Positions 21,747 through 36,700 of a DNA stretch of 64,000 nt are shown here, piece after piece. Every line of letters begins with the position of its first letter. The first letter of the stretch is position 1. The position numbers and the translations under genes are program-made. Under the pieces are notes generated by a model, which made no database searches, was not told the origin of the DNA, and saw only the letters and a list, made by a program, of their open reading frames with translations. The stretch comes from Pomacea canaliculata. Lineage: Eukaryota > Mollusca > Gastropoda > Architaenioglossa > Ampullariidae. Location: assembly GCF_003073045.1 (NCBI RefSeq), contig NC_037596.1, forward strand, positions 13,823,950-13,887,949, given 5' to 3'.

Positions 21747-24700
21747 GGCGGTGATGGTGGGTCTATCAGTGTGATATAATGTAGATAAAATGTTAAGCAC
21801 TCAAAAACACTCGTGAGGGCGGAGGAACGAGTGAAGCGCATCGACCTTTGACAGAACATTGTCATCATCAAACCGGATCTCCTTTAGTGAGACACCAGGA
21901 TGTGCAAGGCGGTGCCTGGTCTGACAATTGTTCTCGTCTCTTGTCTGGTTTGGAGATTCGTGTGCGTCACTATGGTTACCCACAGAATGTAACTATGGTA
22001 ACCCAGCGAACGTCTGTCCTTGACACGTTAGAGGGAGGAAGGAGACGTGCTGAGCCCTAGCACCAGTCAAATTCCATTAAGAAGTGGGGAGTTCCGTCCC
22101 TTAAAGGGAACACTGGTTGACCTTAGTGACACCAAAATGCAGGGGGGTAGGGGGGGGGAGAGGGAGAGAGGGAGAGGAGGAGGAGGAGGAGGAAGGGAGA
22201 TTAGAGAGAAAGAAAGGAGGTGCTGTCTGGTCCGCTTCTAGGCTGGAGATCAATACATCACCGGTCTGTGGGTCGTCCAAGACTCTGCGGAGACACCAAA
22301 CGGCGTCAGCAGAAAGATGTCAGACAAAGATGACGATGACGACGATGATGAGGAGGATGAGGAGCATTTGCTTTGCGCTCTTCCACAACACTAACTTCTG
22401 AGCGCTCATCAAATACATGAACAATATGAACAGTGATAGGATGTGGAACAAGACCAATACTGAAAACTGTGGCCTAACCCTCCAGATGCCTTAACAATGG
22501 AGAGGTGGGAGGATGATATTGATGACATTAACAAAGGAAAGGTGGGAAGATGATGTTAATGATGGCGATGCACACGACCCAGTTTGTGTAGTTTGTCTTC
22601 CCTACCAGGTACCTTAGACGTGTCACTAGAGGGTTAGATGAAGGTCCTAGTCAGTGATTTTTCCTGACCTTACAAAGGGTCTTTAGAGGATTCCCAGGTT
22701 CTCAGGTAGGATCCATTCAGCGATCCTTTATTTGACTCCATACACCGTAAACTAACAAACGTTCTGGAGCTTTTGGCAATATCCACACACCTTCTGAAAC
22801 TAAATTTGACCTCACTTATGGTCTATGCCCCCTAAATAACATTTCCTCAATATCCATTCACGATAAACCTTATTTGCTGTTCCTAGTAGTCTATACATCA
22901 TTAAAGGAAAAGGCAAGTTAAATGACGATTTGGGATCAAATGGTAAACACTGAATTGTTTCTGTTTAAAATCTCAGGCTGCAAAAAAGTTGTTTACTTAC
23001 AGTCTTGTCCAAAAAAAGATCACGTGGCATTCCCCAAACCATTCAGCGCCCACGTTTATTCTCTCCACAGTTCGGGTGTTGACATACCCGGGGTCGCGCC
23101 GCTTTCATCCCGACTACTTTGCCGATCGAAGTGCAGATGACTGGTTTGGCATAGATCGTCTTTCTAGTTAAATGGCATTTCTACTCGAGAATTAGAGTCA
23201 GTTTGTTCTCCTTCGCAAAGATGGCGACCGACGAGAGCCGGCAAGCAGTTGTGTTTCAGACACTATTGTAAATAAATGAAAATCGAGTGGAAACGACTCA
23301 GTAAGTTTGTTTTAAGCCTGACATGCCGTGCCACACACCTTTATATTTACATTCGCTTGCATTTACATTCATAAGTAGCAGCCATTCATAGAATTTTCAG
23401 ATGAGGCCATTAATGTGATGCCCCCCTGGGGTCAGTCTCATGTAGCAGAGGTAGAGTTACCCTAGGGTTAATTTTGAACTGAAAGGATTGTAGCTGGAAA
23501 CAGGTGAAACCTAAAAGTTTGGCTAGTAATCTAGAGGTCTTTGTCTTGCTCATCTTCAACAGGTATGATACTATAAGGTAAGAAGACTACCCAGAGTTAT
23601 AGGCATCGAGCGTATTTAAAGTAAACCCTCGAGTACGGATGGCATTCATTCATAAGTGCGGTCCCAGGAGGATCTTCATTATGCAGCGTTGAGACATGGC
23701 TTTGCTGTTGACGTCTGCTTTCACCACCAGCGGTCTGTACCCTCATCCCTACCCCACCTCCACCCAGCTTTTGCCGTGTACCCTGCACATGAATCTCGCT
23801 GCACGTGGGACATAACTTTTGTTCATCATCATCATCGTCAGCTCGCTGTCAATGCTCGATACAATGAGGACCTAGCAGAACTGATTACTATTGCCGTAGG
23901 ACCGCCATTGCTTCTGTAAAGTGCATTAGTCAGATCGCAGGGAAATGGCGGGTGTCAATCATCATAATTATCGCCATCCCAATGTTATGATGCTCTCTTT
24001 CTTTTATTATTATTATACCTCCTCTTTTTTTCTCTCCCTTTCCATTGACATCAACTAACATCGGCATTTCGTCGAGGAAGCAGTTCAGCTCGTGAGGCTA
24101 AAAAGGAAATTTGGGGATGAGGATGAAAAACATCGACCTTCACCTGAAACATTATTCGCGAGGGGACACTTTTCCTGAGGGCATCGGGTGCATGACGTCA
24201 ATCCGCCACACCCCCAGGGCCCATTACGGGTGGCTAAACCCAGAAACTAGTGCTTCTGATGCCAGGGTTACGATATCCACTTTCCCCCATTGTCCTGAGG
24301 GAGACTTACCTGGACAAATAAAAGATAGAGATGGTAATGTGCTATCACATTAACGAGAAATGAGACTGGAGATAAACAGGAGATAAACATCTCGCATTTC
24401 CGTCCAGTCCGATTTCTGATTGAAAATACAACGATAGTGATGATCGCAGGAAGCTAGTAAGAAGCTGAATAATAATAATTAATAAATAAATAATAGGCAG
24501 AAGAAGACATCCAAATCCACTGACTGCGATCCTATCACGTGACCACAGGTTTACCGCTAAAGCCACCAGGCCGCCAAAGAAAAAGAAAGAAGAAAAAAAT
24601 GACACTAAAACGACAGAAGGTGTCTAGACAAAAGATTAAATAGCAAAAATCCCTGAAAGCTGAAAGGTCAAAGGGCTGCACTTTGCGGCCAAACACCTGG

Positions 24701-27700
24701 CAGCCGGCGGTCGAGGCTCTGACATTCCAGGAATCAAAAAAACTGACTTTTGTTAGAAAAATGTTTGTCCGGCCACGACCGTGACATCAACGGGCTGCTG
24801 GGCGAGTGAGTTTGATGATACGAGTGAGTGAGTGTAGCTCATCACCTCCATTGTCTGTCTGTCTGTCTGTCTGTCTGCGTGTACCCTAACCCTCAACCTC
24901 TCAAACTTGATACGCAGTTCTTTCAGAAAACAATCTTACAAGCCGACCTCTATTTTCTAACACTCCTCTTTTCATCTTTCACTTCCTTCCTATCTTTTTC
25001 TACTCCCATCAAACCCCGCTCATTCATTCATTTATTCATTCATATTTCAGTTCATTATCAGGGTGGATGCAGATGACGCACAGCCATTCCAACCTCGCAA
25101 CGAACAACTATTTACAATGTCATTGATTCATTAATGTCCCTTCATTTGTTAATTTACATTGTTAGAATTATATTTATACCTTCCTCTCCACTCCCCAACC
25201 TTCCACTTTTTTTTTTTTCTATCACCCTGTAGTCAACATCATCGGGGTGTAAAGATACCCTTTCCGGCACCGACACAAACGCAGAAAAATATAGTTTTAT
25301 GTGCTCAAACATGTCCCTGGGGAACAGAGGGAAAAAATTAGAATAATAATAATAAAATGAATGAATAAAAAAAAAAAAAAGAACCACCCTGGCCTATTCA
25401 TCATTGGAGGATCAGTCTGTGAAAGCGCCTGCCATGCAGCCGGGTGTTGGTTTTCGCGGTTGGCAGGCGGAGGGAGGAATGCAAGTCACGGACGAGAATA
25501 GCGGCTGCCGGACGAAGGTTAAGAGCGTCGCATCGATCCTCCCGTGCAGCTGTCCTGCCAGCAGGAAGTGACAGGGAAATTCGGCAGCGCCTGGTGCGTG
25601 CCTCGTGTGACGGGCAACTCTGGCACCGAGCCGCCAGAACGGGGTGACCTCCCCTGGCCGTTGTCTCCCTTCCCAACTCCCCTCCCTCCTCTTTTGTTTT
25701 CCCCCCTTTCTCACCCTTCTCCCTGCATTCATTTTCTGCTTAATCTTCGTCCCCTGGTTCTTCATTTCTCCTCTTGCCATAAATATCTTTCCTTCCGTTA
25801 TTTTTGTGGATTTGTTTATTTATTTTCAGCTTCTCTCCCCCTTCCGTGTTCTTATTTCTCCCTTCTCTTTCTCTAAATTTATCTTTCATTTTTTATTCAT
25901 TTTCTAATTCACTTTCTCCCACCTCTTCTTCTGCTATATATTCATGCGCTAGTTAGCTTGCCTGCGTTACATCGAGAAGAAATCTTCTTACAGTTCCTCC
26001 TCCCTGTCTCGCCATCATCACAGATGCTGAGGGCGACACAATGAGGGAAGATAATGCTTGCTTTGAAATAAGTTCTGTCACAAGGCAGAGTTGAGAGGAT
26101 GCGCCCAAACTGCTGAGTCTTTGACAGAATGAAATAAATGTTTTAATGTATTAACATCATTTATCTTTGCTTCGTTTTTTTCGTTCTTTTCCTTATTCCT
26201 TTCTTCAATTACTTCGTTCTGCTGCGGTCTATATATCTAACTTTTCTATTTCATTGTGTATTTTTTCAAAAGTTAGGTAATCTGGTTTAAATATCTACCT
26301 TTACTTTTGCATTTAAACTGTTGTGATTTTTCTGTTTGTACATACCATTATGTCACCAGCGCTATATATAAAAATAATATTTTGTGTGTGTGGTGCACGT
26401 CTTCAGTAAAACGCTTATCACAACTCAGTCACCACGGTGGGTTTCGAACCTATACCCTCGCCATAACAAATTGACGCAATCACTCCTCCACAGACAAAGC
26501 GTTGATGTCATAGGTCATGGTCTGATGGTCTTCTTCTCGCGTTTGTTCAAGTTTCGATTACAGTGTCTTGCTAGTCGTCCATTTTCTCATTCATATAAAC
26601 ATGTATGCACGTCCGTTTGTATACCTGTTGTCCTGTGCGTGTACTTGTGTTTTTCGATTGGTGTGTGTGTGAATATTTGTGTCCGTGGGAGAGTGTGAGT
26701 GTTTGTGTGTGTGTGTGAATGCTTGTATCTGTGTGAGAATATGTGTGTTCATATGTGTTTGCTAGTTTGTGTTTCATATTCACACCTCCCCCCTTTGGCG
26801 GATTCAGCTCTACTTTCTCAGAAACAATGAACAGTTTCTCGGTCCACTGAGTGAGAATGTGTGTGGGTTGCACGTGCACTCCTCTCTCCTTCATTCACGT
26901 ATTCAACTCCACATTCTGAGAAACAATGGACATTTTCACGGCACTCGCCGCCACTCACCCTCCCCACACATTCCCTCAAATCATCCGAAATTCAATACAA
27001 CCCAAGCGGATGTTTGCGGGTAGAGGACGGTGACAGGCTGATTGTTGTTACACAATGCCCTCCCCATGTCAACACACGAGGCCAGAAACACTCCAGCCAC
27101 ACAACAAAGAAAAAAACAAAACAACAATAATAATTTTACTGCGCAGAAGTCAGCTCTCGCAGCCATGGCAAATATTCCGCGATAATCTTAGAGTGGTGCA
27201 CCGTTACCAAACGTTTGTTTACGACACAGAGTGATCTTGCCTCCCCCTCCCTTCCCTACTTCCCTCGCCCACGCGATGTCCTTCTCTGGAGCACGCAACG
27301 AGGACGGTGTGGACGGGCGGACATCTGGCTGGATGCCTGTCTCGTCGGCTGCCAGAACAACCCCTCCCTTCCTAACCCCCGCACCCATTTCCCTTGCTCC
27401 CTTACCATCCAGCGCCGTCTGGAACATTCAGGACGCAAAAGAGAGACAACAACAATCAGGAGAGAAAGAAAGCCGCAGTACAGTTGGTAGAAGGAAAGAC
27501 TAATGAAGGAGAAGAGGAAACCAGAAAACATGGCTGAGAGGAAATAAACACGGATAATTGTCAGGAATAATAATTTTAAAAATCCAGCAAATGAAAGAAA
27601 GAGGACAAGAACAAGAAAAAAGTAGAGGAGAGAACGAATAAAGGTAGTTGGGTAGTAGAAGACAGGAGGAACACACTAGCCCAGGAGATGAACACGACAG

Positions 27701-30700
27701 GGGGTCAGCACCGTGACAGATCGTCTGCAAATTAATAAACGGATGCCGGGAAGATCAAAGCAGTAATCAGGACATCTCTGTGTCCTGAGGATGTCGGGAA
27801 GGATGTCAAGATGACAGGCAGGCCGGTGGTGGGTAGGCAGGTGCAGTCGTGTCTCGGATGAAAGATCAAAGTCAACCTGCGAAGGTAACATTAAGGTGGA
27901 CTGGACAGAAGATCGTCTCTTATCAATAAAGACAAACTTTTGATGTTAGTCTTGAGTAAAGGCAATGAAAGAGAGATCATTCATACAATATCAAACAAGG
28001 TATTGGAGACAAATATTATGAGGCTTTCAAGAAGATAAAAATTAAACAAAGGAGAAATGAAGATTTGAATATTATTTTGTCGATTCTGATTAAGCACTGT
28101 TTGACATACTGACATCATCTGGCCTGGTAATCATTACGAAATGTTACAGAGTAATTGAAATCTTTTTATTTTTCTATCCTGATGATTCTTTCCTTTTTTC
28201 CCCCTTTTCTTTGTGTATGTGGTCGTGAATGACTTTTAACCTCTGACATTCGACATTCATTTTTACCTCGTAGGTGAAATAGCACAGAAAAAGGTAAATG
28301 AAAAGAAGATAATATTTTTTGTCTCCCTGTGACACACACCTGTGTGTGGCTGATGTAATGGCGGTGGTGTCGTTGGTGTGGTCGTCAGATCAATAGCAAC
28401 ACTTCACCGCAGCAACTCGCTCGCATTCGAACTAATCCGATGTACCACTCTATTATTTACTGGTTACACCGTCAGGTGAGGATAGTGTCAGTAAATACAT
28501 GAACTTTTGAGCTTTTTTCGTGGTTTATAATAAATAAATATTATTCGAATCATTATAATAAGGTAAATTTTGAGGGTCAATCAGGGAAGGTCCATTACGG
28601 GATAGACAGGACACTACGAGTGCATGACGGGACGGATACTTTTCGTCAATTGCCTGAGGTCTGTTTGGATGATTTTTGGATAAATATACATGTGAAGTTC
28701 ATCCTTAGTCGATAGTAGACTAACTTCTGGTAAAATGTTGACAAGACTGCGCTAAAGTTGACACATTTGTTACCAGTCTGCAATAAGGTTTTTACACGTA
28801 TGATGACTTGCGTGTCTGGCAGGGTTTCGAACCCTCGATGTTTGGATACCTGATGACATTTAACTGTCTTGTGCACAGAAAGACAAACCGTGAAAAAACA
28901 AACTTGCATACAGACACCCACAAGATCAAACGGACAGACACAGGATGTAAAGTTATCTTTCCTGACATCACGTGCACCTGCCAGGCAACCATCCATCCAG
29001 CCAGACAGACAGGCAGAGCGATTGTTCAGTATTGCCGTTTGCTGTGACCCGCATCCCAATCGTCTGACAAACGATTTCTGGTTGTACAAGAGAGAGGAAG
29101 ACAGACTGTGTACCCGCCCGCCGACTGTACTGAAAGTATAGATCATCCGCTCAGTAGGTCAAACAAATCTTAAAACAAGTGCTTGTCAGGAATCGCTCAA
29201 TAGCCTCGTAATAATATCTTTCACAACGCCGGCTACAAATACTGGAGATGGGGAGGGACAGGGTGGCTGTGAAGGGAGGATACGTAAGACAGAATGAAAG
29301 ATGAAAGGAGGGAGGGATCGAACATATGGACTTAGTGACTAAGTGGATGAGTGAATGACATGTTTGTCCATTCCAAAAAAGGTGATAAAGCTTTGTAAAC
29401 TGGTCGAATCCTGTTGTCGACAAAGTCGAATGAACGAATAAATCACAGTCACGGCGGTTTGATACATTCAGGGGGAAATACAAAATAATTGAAAACAAAA
29501 CACTAGTCCGGATGTTTAGTCGTCATGTTATCTCGCTGACCCGAGGGTCACATGAGGACCTGCTGCGGTCACGTGACATGCTTTGGGTAGGGTACTGACG
29601 GGTGGATGACCTACATCCGGGGATGCTCATCGTGGCTGCTGTTGCCACTGTCACGTGCACCGTGATCTTGGAGATCGATCTACTTTTTTTCCACTTTCAA
29701 TAATCGATCTTTCTTTCTCTCGTACTCTTCCTCTGTCATTCTATCGCTCTCATCGCTGTGTTGTTTAGTTGTTGTATGTTTACTGGTGGCCATCTGTGTC
29801 GACTGCTTCAGTTGTCGTTGTCGCTGATCGTGGACGCTCGGGGACAGGAAGGCTTGAACAGTCAGGCATGCTGCTGCTGCTGCTGCTAAAAAAGAAAGAA
29901 AGAAAGAAAGAAAAGTAGAGTGCATGCAGAGGTGGCTCTGTTTGCGGGGATGGTCCATAGCAACATCCAATCATCGTTTAGCAGTTTTCTTAGTGCCGTG
30001 CGCAAACCGGAAAAGGAAGTCGAGCGTATGTATGTGAGTGGCTTAGCTTATTTTATTCTTTCACTGTAAGCTTTTTTTCTACGAAATATACCATTTTAAG
30101 TTCATTGACATGAATAAAGAGCGACTGAAATCACAGGGAAGTGCCGGGTTCACAGCTACCTGCTCCTGTCGAAGTAGAGTTTGTGGTAGTGGACACCAGG
30201 ACAAAGCAAAGCAATGAAGACGAAGCTTGTCGAAAACTATTTAATTTGTGAAAAAGTCTTCCATGGTCTGTGTCCGGCTCATCCATCTTTGGTTGCTGAC
30301 GGATGAACATTTTTACCGAGTGAGGACAGAAGGTCGGGTACGGGTAGGGAGCAGTTAATACAGTCGTTCTGCCTTATTATACAGTATATGCGCTTTAATT
30401 TACACATGAACGGCTTGTTATTAATCAGCACAAACTTAATAATTGTAAGGATTATTAATACATAACTAGTTTAAAGCAACAATAAATAACCGACTTATTT
30501 CTGTGTTTGCATAATATATTTAATGTACTTATATTTACTTATATGACATATGGACAGACTCCTCAATGCTAGGAAAAGAATCTTCCACCCTCTTCCGTGT
30601 GTGTTTGTGGCTGTTCGTAAAAAAATCTTATTAAAAAGTTCTTATTTATTGCTTTATATATATTTTTTGTGATTTGGAAAGCATATCTCCGTGAAATGCA

Positions 30701-33700
30701 AAGGGAGTAGGCAAAAACATACCTCCGCACATTCGTATGTCTCGGTAAAAGACAACTGAGTGTCTGACAGACTGAACCCCAACTTCCGCTTTAAACACCG
30801 ACCATCACGTTCTGCGCATGCGCGGAATAGTTGCCGAAATGCCCCCTTGTATTGAGTTAATACTTTTGCTTATAGTTCATTAAAGTACACCGAAGAACAC
30901 ATTTCTATAATTTCAGTTGAGTCAACAAGTTATAGATCTTTCTTATCCGATACGATGGGTTAGCTATGTTGCCTTATCATGTCCTCTTCTGTGAAGTACC
31001 GTACATCTAAATACATTTATATACTTACACATGCACACTGGAATATCTGTGTAAGCTATACAGTAATAGTAATGAAATGAACTTAATATACTTATCTTTC
31101 TTGTATTGAGTAATAGCTATAATAGGAATGTAAATATTTTTCTTACACGTACCTGTTAACATTTTAGTCTTTCTATCTCATTTAATATTCTTTATTTGCT
31201 TGGAAACTTCTATGTACTGTATCTTTATTTGAAAAAGTCTTTGACCTCTCAAATAAATAGTTCTGTTCTTTCTCTTCCTCTCTCTCTCGTTCTCACACTC
31301 TCTTTCACTAACACACACACACGCTCATACTTTGTCAGTCGTAAAAGACCATCCGTCATTGCACGAGCATCCGAGACAATCGATGACCTATGACCTATGA
31401 CCTAGTGTACTGTATGTGCCTTCGTTTGCGAAATGTGTACAGCTCAGTCCATCCCTGACTTTTACCCACCCACTCCCTGCCAATTCTGTCACGTGCTGCA
31501 GTTCCGGGTTGAGACAGTCTTTTTTTTTTTTGAGGGAAAGGGTTGAGATTGTATAGAGACTGCTGAAGGAGAGCTCACCCTTCGGACTCGAACACTCATG
31601 AGTTGGTGTCAATGGAGGACTTGACGCGAACTAAAGACGAAGAAGAACCGGAGAATGTGTGTGTGTTGCCATGGTGACTGCGTACATCATGACTAAGTCA
31701 AGCTTGCTTCGAAACTTGTTCATCGTCTTCTTTGTTGCACTGATTGACTGGTTAGTTGCTTGCTTGATTGATTAGTTGATTGGTTTTCAAACGGATGATT
31801 AATTGATGTTCAAACACTCGATTAACTGATTATTTTTAAACAATTGATGCTTAAGGAGGAGAAATCTCCATGAAGCAAGTAGATGTATATATACTAGAGG
31901 GATTGACACCATCACTTGCTATGCGGATGCTACCAGCAGACCGCACGTGCTGTCGACCCGTGACCCCTGTCGTGAAGATGATTGGTGGGTGACGCGAGAC
32001 TGACGGGAGTTGCTAGGTCACGAGGTCAAGCCACGCCTGTGACGTCACGGTCTCGGTGAACTCTTGCATATAAAAACCCATCCTGGGGCAGTTTTACACT
32101 TCCATACCCATCCAACCACTCATCACACACTCAGAAACGTTAAATATTTCAAAATGGGATCCAGGGGTCACTAGAGAGTTTGGTGAAAAATATTCCCTCG
32201 CAAAGTCTGATATTGATGTGACGATGTCACACATCTACAGCTGGATATAATATGTATAATTCTTTAAAGTTCTCGGACTTAAATTAAAAGTTTCTTTTGT
32301 CACATAGTCTAGTCATCTCTCACAGTGAACTCAGAAGTCGCAACTTTGGGAAGAGGATTTGGGCAGTGGGTCTCTTTCTTGTTATCATTATCCAATCCTT
32401 CGTCGTCTGTTATTACAACACACGTCCCAACTCTTGCACAAATTATTGTTTATATCTCCAATATGTCAGGTATACATAGAAGAAGTTACTATAGTTACTA
32501 TAGAGGGAGTTACTATAGCCTGGTAATGCAAATCAGACGGTTGTTACCTCGAGGGTTAATTTAAAATGTTCTTTACCTGCACGGCCACTGAACTTTCAGA
32601 AGAGAAAGAACTGGGAACAGTAGCATACAGTAGAATGAACGCTCAGGTAAATGATTTCAAGGACAAACACCTGTGTATCGTGCAGGATATTTATTCTTTA
32701 CATGTTGTGGTCCACCTCAAACCCATATCCTAACCCAAACCATAGTCCTAACTGACCCAACCCAAACCCTAACTCAAACTAACCCTCATATATATAAAGC
32801 ACGCATTTATAGACCTCTGTCCTAAGCACAAACACACACCATTTCAGGAAGGAATCAAATGTACCCTTCATACACGAAAATGCACACCCATAAACCACAA
32901 GCAGGACATATAAAACGGAATACCCGTTAAAAAACCCATCTATGGTCAGCCCTGTAAAAAGAGCCGAGAGGTAGGTCGGAGAATCGAACCCACGACACTC
33001 GATTCTCTGGTGTTCTCTGGATGTTTTAGCCACTGCGACGCCAACCACCTCAATGTAGTACTATAAAAAAAATAATAAACATAATAAAGCTATTTAGAAC
33101 AGAAAAATAAAGAAAGAAGCAAAATTTAGACATGTCTTTAAAAAAATTAGCTGTAATAAGAATCGAACCGACGATTACATCACAGGAAAAATATTTCAAG
33201 TCTCTGGGTTATAGAGTGACTTTATAGTTTGGTCGGAAAAAATCACATCCGAGGCACCTCATAACCACCTAGGTACACAGGTGAGGGCAGGGTCCTCCAT
33301 TATCTACCTCAGACATTTGCATGGACGACAAAAGCACGTACGTTACGTTACCACGTACGCCAGTCACGTGGTACCCGGACGGTGACGTAACTGGAACAGT
33401 CCAACGGCAGTTACTTTCTCTGATCAATAGGTAAATGCGTTTACTTGATTAAACAACATTTCCTCCTACCCGTACCCGCCATCATCCACCCGCTGCCGGC
33501 GGCAACAGATCCGGGTGGACGTGGAAGAACGGGGTGGGGCTGCGGCGAACCTTCCCTCTCCTATCCTCCACCCTTCACCATCTCCACCCACTACCCTCCC
33601 ACCAGAGACGGAAACTGCGCAGCGAACATCATTTGGCTTGCCTCCCGTCCCCCTCCCCTTCTGCTCCTCAAAGAAGCCGGCAGTCCCTCAACCTCTACCC

Positions 33701-36700
33701 CCCACCCCAATGTTGTATTGATTAAAACATTTTCTGAATTTGGTAGATTGAATCTTGCGACATGCTCGTCTGCACCCCCAGTCAGGCGGTGGGCGGGTGG
33801 TCAGGATGCGGATGGGAGGAGGAAAGGAAAGACGGGTCCCAAGGAGACCCCCGTCTCCCTCCCCTCCCTCTCCCCCCACCAACACACACACAGTCCTACT
33901 CCGCACATGCAGAATGCGCGTGCGCGCGCGATGCACTGTTGGTCACGTGTGTGCACGCATGCAGCGTACCCGTCGGCGCCCATCAAAGCGATCCGGGAGT
34001 CCTGACAACAAACGCGTTCATGGGAGCGTGCGCCCGCCGCCGCCGTGCCGGACATGCGATGGGACGAGTGTGTGGGTGGATGGGGTAGGGGGCGGGGTGG
34101 GAGGAAGGGAGGGAATACAGGATAACTTGCAAGTTCTACAAATTGCTCCGTCGTTTGATTGCTTTCTCTTTTACAGGCACTGTCTTCGTGCATGACTGGC
34201 TCTCGAGGTCAGCAACATTAATAGGTTGCCGTATCTTTCCGGCAGTTACCGATGTTGTTAAAGAAAATTAATTTATATATAAAAAAAAAGAAAGAAAAAA
34301 AACTCTAGACATTACTGGATTGTTTGAAGTTAACTGCCTGCGATCTGATAGAAGGTTTGTAAGGTGGTCAGTTCACCGACCTCTGTGGAGTGATTGATGT
34401 TTCCACACTTTACATGACTGAAGGAAGTGGAATAGTTCTCCCACCAAGGATTTCAAAACAACTTCTAAGATGCATCAGAGAAGAAATACCAGACCAAGGA
34501 GCAGATCACGTGGACAGAAACTGAAAGTTGTAAGAGGAAACAACATCCCGGACTAATGTATCCATCTTTTGATTCTACTTTTCTGTTTTTCTTACTTTGA
34601 TTTTGCTTAAAGAACTGTTGAGACGCAAAATTGTTTTTAAAGCTGGGTGCAGGATATTATTTGTCAAAATTCTCCATTTTTGAAATACATCCTTACAAAC
34701 TTCATCATGTTTACGAACAGGAGGAGTATTCACCCAGATTTTGAGAAACTGAATCTTGCACCCAGCTCTACCCAGTCAATTAAAACACATTTTGCGACCC
34801 AACTTCTTTGAGAATCAAAATGATGGGTACAAAACCCACCCCGGCCTCAACATAGCCCTGAAGTGCGTGCAGAACATTGATAAAGACTAAGAAGGCATTA
34901 TAAAAATGTTTACATCAATCAAAGACAAATAAATGCATTAGAAGACAGAGGATGGAAATGGAGGATCGGGGAGAGAGACTGGATAATGGGTGGCGAGGCC
35001 GGAAATCCTCCAGCACCAGTTCTGACAGAAGAAATGTGTTTGTAAAGGTGGATGCTAGAAGCAGGGATACCCGAGGATAGCTCGTTTCATCAAGCAGCTA
35101 CATAATGCATTGGACAACCGTTCAGACAGCAGCTACTCGAATGTTCATTTGACTTGTAGAAAATATCTGGCGCTCAGTCTATGTTTCCTTCCCTTGACAG
35201 ACTCCTTATACTCCGACAATGAACTCTTTGTGATTTACCTGGCTACCCGGGGCTGGCGTGTCACCCCCTGATATCCTGGAGATGTATTTATGAACCTGGA
35301 TACTTCCCTCCTACCCACTCACCCCTTGAATTTGATTTACATCCTCTCAGCATTTCCAGGGATTGTACGACCATCACAACCATAGAACGGGTACCTCTGT
35401 TACCCGACTTTCCTCGATTTCAATTCTATAGCTAACCCTAAGGTAGTCTTACCTTTATCTCATGACTCCAGCCCCACACAGTTTTTCCAGGACAATGAGT
35501 TTACTATTACATCATGGGATAGGTAGGAAAATATGTAAATCAGGTGTATCCATGGAGCTGTGTCACATTTGATTTGTGACCTCTCTCTGTGCATAATTAT
35601 CAGTCAGATGGCAAGGGTTCAGATCTCGTCTCGGGACACACTGTAACATCTGTTTGCAGGGCCGGTCGGGGTTTTTTCTGGGTATTCCTATTTCATCGTC
35701 CCACAACAATGAGATTTATTCTATGTTGATCATAATTATGACCATAATCAGAATTCACCTACTTTGATGATTTTAAAGGGGACACGTGTCAATCGTCCAT
35801 CCTGATTCCCTTACCTTCATTGGTAATGACTTTATTCAGCAGAAGGACAGCCCTAAATACACCCAAGCAGCATGTTCATCAGAAATCTTAGTGAGCTGGC
35901 TACCCGGATGTTTATTAATAACTTCACCTTATCAAAAATACATCACACTGCAATCCCTCCATAAGATGCTTTTCTTCGGGATGTGTGAGACCCAGTGTCA
36001 ACCATTTCTAGAAAAATGGAAGCAGGCTGCTCTCGAGACTCCTCCTCCTTCATATTTACAGACATGTCCGTTCAAGCCCTTTTCGTTGCTCTGGTTATCA
36101 AAATTATCGCCCAGCTCGGAGATATTAATAAAAAAAATGGATAAAATGTTGAATCTTCTTGGGTCTATTATTTTGGTGGCTATAGGTGGCTATTATTTTA
36201 ACTCAACCTCTACCGTGCTTTGATACAATCAGGGGGAGGAGTTGATGTTTTACACCGAGCCAGCAACTGACTATATCACGGAAAGGCAGCCAGCCCTGTA
36301 AACAAACGCCAAATGTAGAGAAAGAACAGTGTGCCCGAGACGAGAACTGAACCCAGGACATCCAACCCTCACTGTATTGGTGACAGGCGCTAATCGTTGA
36401 ACCACCGTCCGTCCTCGTTGATACCCCGAAGACCAGGACTACGCAGCGGGATTTTTTTACCCAAAGTCTGGGTTAAATTAATTTCTGGATTAGTAGTGAG
36501 AATTATTAAGAAAGCAATATTTTGGAGAAGAAAAAAAAAATTCCACAGGTGCAAAAATTAAAAAAAAAGTGGTGAATGGATACCCTGAAGAACAATTTTG
36601 ACGTCAGCACCACCCGCTGACGCCACCGGTCTTCACGTGGTCTTCCTCCATCCACCCCGGCAGGCCGCTCCAAGGTTAAAAAAATAAGTTGTTTTCTGCA

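Noticed and set aside
24846..24880. (TGTC)n array as a possible regulatory repeat
   Set aside because: Ordinary microsatellite.
25401..25907. Open frames of 90-120 codons on both strands
   Set aside because: Explained by a short CpG-rich patch and a pyrimidine tract; no protein-like pattern.
26439..26450. B-box GGTTCGAAACCC suggesting a tRNA gene
   Set aside because: No paired acceptor stem or D-arm could be drawn; the family of similar B-box fragments points to SINE remnants.
33445..34195. Overlapping open frames of 100-190 codons
   Set aside because: GC-rich patch with frames open on both strands; Pro/Arg-rich, no motif, no splice context.
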